A stretch of DNA of 9,461 nt. Source: Candidatus Segatella violae (lineage in GTDB: Bacteria; Bacteroidota; Bacteroidia; Bacteroidales; Bacteroidaceae). A model generated the notes under the pieces. That model ran no database searches. It was not told where the DNA came from and saw only the letters and a program-made list of their open reading frames with translations. The stretch is taken from NCBI GenBank assembly GCA_002440225.1, contig DJSH01000050.1, positions 23,340 to 32,800 on the forward strand, written 5' to 3'. Within the stretch, counting starts at the first letter, position 1. Each line of letters begins with the position of its first letter. Shown here piece by piece: positions 6,177 through 9,461 of the stretch. The position numbers were made by a program, and so were the translations under genes.

Positions 6177-6545
6177 ATGCTACAGAACATCTCGCAAATC
6201 AAGAAAAAACTGGGCATCACTGGCGTACAGACCAATGTTTATTCTTGGCAACAGAAAGCCAACAAAGAGAAAGGCATCGAGGGGGCACAAATAGACTTGG
6301 TATTAGACCGTCGTGACCAGATTATCAATCTTTGCGAGATGAAATATTCACTCAACGCATACGACATCACCCCTGCTTATCTACAGAAAATGATAGAGCG
6401 TAGGGAGACTTTTCGCCAAGCCACCTCTACCAACAAGGCACAGCATCTTACCTTTGTCACTGCTGCAGGAGTCAAAAAAAATGCGCAAGAGGGAATGATA
6501 CAGAGCGAAGTGGAACTGGATGACTTGTTTGGGGAGAAAGCATAG
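6177..6545 (+). CDS. Solo C-terminal PD-(D/E)XK-like domain of an archaeal-type ATPase (DUF234-like), N-terminally deleted
   Basis: The 122-residue product starts MLQNISQIKKKLGITGVQT and contains GAQIDLVLDRRDQIINLCEM with D40, then E54 and K56 (CEMKYS), the core of a PD-(D/E)XK-type domain. It ends VELDDLFGEKA. In Bacteroidetes this segment is normally the last third of an ATPase of about 380 residues that begins with a GRxxE motif and a Walker A loop; none of that ATPase part is present. The promoter, leader and start codon are directly joined to the C-terminal domain, as if an internal deletion removed roughly 250 codons. The frame is intact over its whole length and has a ribosome binding site, so a short protein could be made, possibly a nuclease-like domain without its motor. 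I cannot tell an expressed mini-protein from a young pseudogene. Confidence 0.7.
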   Translation: MLQNISQIKKKLGITGVQTNVYSWQQKANKEKGIEGAQIDLVLDRRDQIINLCEMKYSLNAYDITPAYLQKMIERRETFRQATSTNKAQHLTFVTAAGVKKNAQEGMIQSEVELDDLFGEKA

Positions 6546-6563
6546 GTTTACTCTTTCCTACTC

Positions 6564-6865
6564 CTATATAAAGTGGGGGATGCTCCGTTTCTTGATATGT
6601 ACCAAATCCAAGGCGTATTTCGCCACCACATTATCCTTGTCCTTGCAGATGAGCAAGCCGATGGTCGGATTGTCTATGTCTGTCTTGAACTGATGGCTTT
6701 ATCCATATCACCCTTACATTTATCAATGATACGGCGATGATGATCCCAAGAAATAGAGGAGAGCAATTTGAAGAACTTGCTCATATAGCGCAAGTTTATG
6801 GGCGAGAATCCCTTCAGCCCAGGCATTTCATTCTTCAAGTCCCGACTAAGATTTTTGTAAAACCC
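6564..6865 (-). pseudogene. DUF1016 (YhcG-type PD-(D/E)XK nuclease) remnant with internal deletion
   Basis: On the minus strand from about 6865 down, one frame reads GFYKNLSRDLKNEMPGLKGF and SPINLRYMSKFFKLL, then SISWDHHRRIIDK, the core of the DUF1016 N-terminal domain. Further on, in another frame, QFKTDIDNPTIGLLICKDKD and NVVAKYALDL match the end of the DUF1016 C-terminal nuclease domain, stopping at 6564-6566. The two pieces meet near 6675-6700 with a frame change. The usual central region (the tryptophan-rich end of the N domain, the linker and the catalytic ELK part) is missing, as are the first 40-50 residues. The gene is therefore dead. It is convergent with the solo nuclease gene, and its lost 5' end abuts the palindrome at 6908-6948. 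The family is associated with phage defence and mobile DNA. Confidence 0.75.
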
Positions 6866-6907
6866 TGAATAAACTCGGATATTCGGCCGATTTTATTCAT
6901 TTTAAAC

Positions 6908-6948
6908 GTCGTATTGAATAAAATCAGTACTTTTTTATTCAATACGAC
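6908..6948. repeat. Perfect 16-bp hairpin upstream of the DUF4143 ATPase gene
   Basis: GTCGTATTGAATAAAA (6908-6923) pairs exactly with TTTTATTCAATACGAC (6933-6948) around a 9-nt loop. It ends 22 bp before the -7 box at 6971. Its left arm with the preceding 12 bp recurs at 5749-5776. The position relative to promoter and gene is like that of the 22-bp hairpin at 6048-6104. Confidence 0.8.
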
Positions 6949-6970
6949 TTAGATATTGAATATTTTTTAT

Positions 6971-6978
6971 TATCTTTG
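6971..6978 (+). promoter_or_regulatory. -7 box (TATCTTTG) for the DUF4143 ATPase gene
   Basis: TATCTTTG followed by CAGCGG is the same -7 context as at 6145. No TTTG is present at the expected -33 position (6948-6951 is CTTA, at the edge of the hairpin arm), so the hairpin or a bound factor may compensate. The predicted leader is about 22 nt to ATG 7008. Confidence 0.6.
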
Positions 6979-7007
6979 CAGCGGTATTACCAAATGATTA
7001 AGAGACA

Positions 7008-8252
7008 ATGAGAACGATTATCAACAACCAAAAAAAAGAGCGCGACTTGCTTATGTCTCGCCCTTATCTCACACGTCATACCCAATATGACGTGGAGGAA
7101 CTTTTGGCTAGCAAACAAATCAAACTAATCACAGGACCAAGAAGAACAGGCAAATCAACAGAGGCTTTGCTTATGTTGAAAAACAAGAACTTCGCCTATC
7201 TCAATTTCGACGATGGCAAACTACTCTATGCCTGGGACGATGACTTGGTATGGGAATCGTTACAGTTGGTATATCCGAACTTCGACTATCTCCTATTGGA
7301 TGAAGTACAGAATCTTACAGGATGGGACCTATGGGTTTCCAAACTTTACCGCTTGGGAATCAATATGGTTATCACAGGTAGCAACGCCAAACTGCTGAGC
7401 AGCGAGATGGCAACCTTGCTCACCGGCAGATACATCCAAATAGAAATGCTACCATTCAGTCTTTCTGAGTTTTTCACTTGGAACCACAAGGTTCTATCTG
7501 ACATCCAGACCGAAGACATGGCATCAGCGCAATCACTCATCAACGACTACCTGCACAATGGCGGTTACCCGGAAACGGTATCGGCAAGGGGCCTCACCCA
7601 AAGTTATCTCTCCACACTCTTCGACTCCATCGTATGGAAGGACATCGCCAAACGGCACAACGTAAGGAATGTGGAAGACTTGAACAATCTTGCGATGTAT
7701 CTGGTTTCCAACTTCTGCAATCCATTCAGTGCCAATGAACTGGCTGAAGAGTTAGACCTTTCAAGCGTCGCCACCACCAAAAAGTTTATGGGGTATCTGA
7801 AAGAACCCTATCTTTTCTTCTATCTTCCGAGATACAACAACAAACTGAAGATGATGAAGAAAGCTCCGCAGAAAGTTTATGTCGTTGACAATGGTTTTGT
7901 AGCGGCCAAAGCCTTTAGTGTAAGTGAGAACTTGGGCAGGCTCTTGGAAAACCAAGTATTCATCGAATTGGTCAGAAGAGGTTATAATCCAGAGAAGTCC
8001 CTTTTTTACTATCGCTCTCGCAATGACAAGGAAACAGACTTCGTTACCAGAGAAGGCACTCATGTGGAATCACTCATACAAGTATGCTACGACTTGACTT
8101 CTCCGAAGACGCTGAAAAGAGAGGTGGATAGTCTTGTGGAATGTGCTGAAGAGTTGAAATGCTCTCGTCTGCTCATTGTGACGATGAATGAAGAAAGAGT
8201 CATCGAGAAGAACGGCTATGAGATAAAAGTAGTGCCTATTTGCAAGTTCTGA
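7008..8252 (+). CDS. ATP-binding protein, AAA_14 plus DUF4143
   Basis: A complete 414-residue protein. Walker A is GPRRTGKS (43-50) and Walker B YLLLDEVQ (94-101, D98 E99). The sensor-like segment VITGSNAKLLS (121-131) and LTGRYIQIEMLPFSLSEF (138-155) are signatures of AAA_14. The middle part is a winged-helix-like region (NPFSANELAEELDLSS). The C-terminal DUF4143 domain holds YYRSRNDKETDFV (D344) and LIQVCYDL (Q358), a PD-(D/E)XK-like fold in this family. Such ATPases occur in many copies in gut Bacteroidetes and are often linked to toxin-antitoxin or mobile regions; their reaction is unknown. An alternative start at the ATG of residue 16 (MSRPYLTRH) would match the usual family start, but the upstream ATG fits the promoter better. 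All motifs are intact, unlike in its broken neighbours. Confidence 0.9.
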   Translation: MRTIINNQKKERDLLMSRPYLTRHTQYDVEELLASKQIKLITGPRRTGKSTEALLMLKNKNFAYLNFDDGKLLYAWDDDLVWESLQLVYPNFDYLLLDEVQNLTGWDLWVSKLYRLGINMVITGSNAKLLSSEMATLLTGRYIQIEMLPFSLSEFFTWNHKVLSDIQTEDMASAQSLINDYLHNGGYPETVSARGLTQSYLSTLFDSIVWKDIAKRHNVRNVEDLNNLAMYLVSNFCNPFSANELAEELDLSSVATTKKFMGYLKEPYLFFYLPRYNNKLKMMKKAPQKVYVVDNGFVAAKAFSVSENLGRLLENQVFIELVRRGYNPEKSLFYYRSRNDKETDFVTREGTHVESLIQVCYDLTSPKTLKREVDSLVECAEELKCSRLLIVTMNEERVIEKNGYEIKVVPICKF

Positions 8253-8266
8253 TTTTGCGAAAGTTC

Positions 8267-8292
8267 ATATTCCCCATCTTTTTGGGGAATAT
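8267..8292 (+). terminator. 9-bp palindrome after the ATPase gene (terminator or upstream activator site)
   Basis: ATATTCCCC (8267-8275) pairs with GGGGAATAT (8284-8292) around ATCTTTTT. It starts 14 bp after the ATPase stop codon, which suits a terminator, but only TT follows the stem. Because a second palindrome and a sigma54-like promoter follow, it may instead be a distal activator site of the next gene. Confidence 0.45.
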
Positions 8293-8301
8293 TTCCACAC
8301 C

Positions 8302-8329
8302 ATTTACCCATATTCCACAATGGGTAAAT
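8302..8329 (+). promoter_or_regulatory. Palindrome ATTTACCCA-N10-TGGGTAAAT, candidate activator site
   Basis: Perfect 9-bp inverted repeat with a 10-nt spacer (8302-8310 and 8321-8329), no U-run, about 60-85 bp upstream of the sigma54-like element. This position is typical for an enhancer-binding protein. CATATTCC occurs three times nearby (8266, 8309, 8371). Confidence 0.45.
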
Positions 8330-8387
8330 TTCTTGGCATTTTACTAACCATCTGATTACAAGTGCTTTCTCATATTCCACATATTTT

Positions 8388-8414
8388 TGGCACGCTGATT
8401 GAAACTATAGTTTG
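8388..8414 (+). promoter_or_regulatory. sigma54-like promoter overlapping a degenerate -7 box
   Basis: TGGCACG-CTGA-TTGAA at 8388-8403 matches the sigma54 consensus TGGCACG-N4-TTGCW in all fixed positions except the -12 C, which is A (8402). The GG and the -12 G are at the required spacing. Just downstream, TTTG (8386-8389) with 17 bp to ATAGTTTG (8407-8414) is a weaker housekeeping alternative with the -7 box at 7 of 8 consensus positions. Either would give a leader of about 55-60 nt before ATG 8476. Confidence 0.5.
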
Positions 8415-8475
8415 TGGGTTCGCCAATGAAGAATCCACAAAACATTAATATTCACAATTTAAAAACGATAAGATT

Positions 8476-8829
8476 ATGAAGAAGTTAGTATTTGCAGCTA
8501 TCGCAGCTATGGTTATGGTTTCAGTAAGCAACGTTTTCGCAGTAAGCAAAATGGCAAGTGACTCACAAGTAGCTCCTGTTGACACAGTGGCTCCAGCAAC
8601 TCCTACCGACTCAACAGTTGTGGAGACACCAGTGGAGACTCCTGCAGAGACACCAACAGAATCTGTGGATACCACTCAGAAAGAGGCTCCAGTTCAGACT
8701 GAGGAAAAGGTTGAGGAGAACACCCAGGAAAAGGTTGAGGAGAACACTCAGGAAAAGACTGAGGAGAATGCTCAACAGCAGACCAATGAGGTGCAGCAGA
8801 CTACAGAGCCTTCAACTGTTGCTGAATAA
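8476..8829 (+). CDS. Small secreted Glu/Thr/Pro-rich repeat protein
   Basis: The 117-residue product begins with a standard signal peptide: MKK, a hydrophobic stretch VFAAIAAMVMVSVS, and a probable signal peptidase I site after A22 (NVFA/VS). The mature part of 95 residues is very acidic and has no hydrophobic core or cysteine. It contains VETP, VETP, AETP in tandem (49-60) and three tandem octapeptides EKVEENTQ, EKVEENTQ, EKTEENAQ (77-100), encoded by 24-bp repeats at 8704-8775. It must be intrinsically disordered, in the periplasm or released. There is no lipobox cysteine and no anchoring domain. I do not recognise a family; similar short threonine/glutamate-rich proteins are present in Prevotella, and the function is unknown. 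It has its own promoter region and terminator and thus is monocistronic. Repeat number probably varies between strains. Confidence 0.8.
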   Translation: MKKLVFAAIAAMVMVSVSNVFAVSKMASDSQVAPVDTVAPATPTDSTVVETPVETPAETPTESVDTTQKEAPVQTEEKVEENTQEKVEENTQEKTEENAQQQTNEVQQTTEPSTVAE

Positions 8830-8977
8830 GAATTATCAGACAACATTTATTCAATAGTATAATAGAGGAAGTAGTTTATTCATCAAGGTAAAAGTTTAAT
8901 TCAGGTTTAACTGGTTTAAATTGTAACTCTTAGCACTTATAAATAGGTGTAACATTTAGGTTCGGTTAATGAAATGA

Positions 8978-9011
8978 AAGCCTGTCGGCGTGATGTCGAC
9001 AGGCTTTTTTT
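8978..9011 (+). terminator. Rho-independent terminator after the secreted repeat protein
   Basis: AAGCCTGTCG (8978-8987) pairs perfectly with CGACAGGCTT (8997-9006), 9-nt loop, followed by a T-run to 9011. It lies about 150 bp after the stop codon at 8829; the AT-rich 3' leader between (8830-8977) contains no gene I can support, so it is a long 3' UTR or hides a small RNA. Confidence 0.85.
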
Positions 9012-9053
9012 GTGACTTCGGAACAATTCGTCAAAGTTTCAAACAGAAAACAC

Positions 9054-9086
9054 AAAAAGGGTAACCTCTATTTCTAGGGCTTACCC
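9054..9086 (-). terminator. Rho-independent terminator of the heat shock gene
   Basis: Read on the minus strand, GGGTAA (9086-9081) pairs with TTACCC (9064-9059), with inner CCT/AGG pairs across a two-base bulge, and is followed by TTTTT (9058-9054). It lies about 45 bp after the stop codon at 9132. A short dyad GTCAAG / CTTGAC (9124-9129, 9135-9140) overlaps the stop codon. Confidence 0.75.
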
Positions 9087-9131
9087 TCCGGTCTTAATTA
9101 CTGTTTTCCGTCGTTAAAAACGGGTCAAGCA

Positions 9132-9461
9132 TTACTTGACCTCGATGTGCTTAACATCGTCTTTCTTCTCTTCCTTGGCCACCTTAGGAATCTCAATCTT
9201 CAAGACACCGTCTGTAACCTCGGCAGAAATCTTCTCTTGGTTGGCATCCTCTGGGAGAGCATAGCTCTGAGAGTAGTTGCTGTAAGAGAACTCGCGACGT
9301 AAGTAGTGCTCATCCTTCTTCTCATCTTTCTTCTCTGCCTTCTGCTCGATGGAGACGTTCAAGTAACCATCCTTGTCGATGTTCATCTTGACCATATCCT
9401 TCTTCAAGCCAGGAGCGGCGAGTTCCATCGTGTAACCAGTGGCACTCTCCTTCACGTTGAC
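9132..9461 (-). CDS. Hsp20 / alpha-crystallin small heat shock protein, C-terminal part (5' end outside window)
   Basis: The minus-strand frame stays open from base 9461 and stops at 9132-9134, giving the last 109 residues of a usual length of about 140-150. The alpha-crystallin domain is visible: VNVKESATGYTMELAAPGL (strands 2-3), a DGYLNVSI strand, the loop with EHYLRREFSYSNYSQSYALP, and the hallmark TDGVLKIEIPK near the end. The tail HIEVK holds an I-x-V motif, the C-terminal anchor that joins dimers into oligomers. A lysine/glutamate-rich insertion (AEKKDEKKDE) precedes the dimerisation loop, as in other Bacteroidetes Hsp20 proteins. These cytoplasmic chaperones hold unfolding proteins without ATP. 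The promoter is outside the window. It looks like a resident chromosomal gene and marks the edge of the accessory island. Confidence 0.92.
   Translation of the reverse strand, partial: VNVKESATGYTMELAAPGLKKDMVKMNIDKDGYLNVSIEQKAEKKDEKKDEHYLRREFSYSNYSQSYALPEDANQEKISAEVTDGVLKIEIPKVAKEEKKDDVKHIEVK

Noticed and set aside
8579..8857. Arg/Leu-rich 92-residue ORF overlapping the secreted protein
   Set aside because: It is an out-of-frame reading of the Glu/Thr repeat region; the other frame has a clean signal peptide.

Overview
The window comes from a gut-type Bacteroidales genome, most likely Prevotella/Segatella. It is AT-rich between genes, its best promoters carry the Bacteroidetes -7 box TAnnTTTG instead of a sigma70 box, and Shine-Dalgarno sites are weak or absent. 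Its protein families are also typical of that group: DUF1703 ATPase-nuclease, HIRAN, WYL, DUF4143 ATPase and a lysine-rich Hsp20. The genus is an inference; there is no rRNA or marker gene to prove it.

Layout. Two ordinary genes frame the window: the 3' end of a MATE-type exporter (1-396) and the C-terminal part of a small heat shock protein on the minus strand (9132-9461). Between them is an accessory island holding five different ATPase and/or PD-(D/E)XK-type genes. They are an intact DUF1703-type ATPase-nuclease (481-2085), a PDDEXK_4-type fusion protein (2739-4205, minus), a solo C-terminal nuclease domain of an archaeal-type ATPase (6177-6545), a DUF1016/YhcG remnant (6564-6865, minus) and an intact DUF4143 ATPase (7008-8252). 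A frameshifted HIRAN gene (2218-2569) and a WYL-domain regulator (4359-5303) lie among them. A small secreted Glu/Thr/Pro-rich repeat protein (8476-8829) follows.

The most interesting part is 2154-5303. The HIRAN gene and the convergent PDDEXK_4 fusion gene carry nearly the same 22-bp sequence (20 of 22 identical, imperfect TTGT...ACAA dyad) exactly 8 bp upstream of identical TACCTTTG -7 boxes. The second copy lies in the intergenic region shared with the divergent WYL regulator. This suggests one small regulon, WYL regulator plus nuclease fusion plus HIRAN protein, which may be an undescribed defence or DNA-damage module. In this copy the HIRAN gene is broken.

The second theme, at 5500-7000, is decay around palindromes. 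Perfect hairpins of 22 bp and 16 bp precede the promoters of two ATPase-family genes, and partial copies of both recur elsewhere in the window. Neighbouring genes have lost their middle or N-terminal part but kept their ends. A 228-bp cluster of eight GTGCGGT heptamers, bounded by 15-bp inverted repeats, is unexplained. Finally, the small secreted protein has a near-consensus sigma54 promoter with two perfect palindromes upstream.
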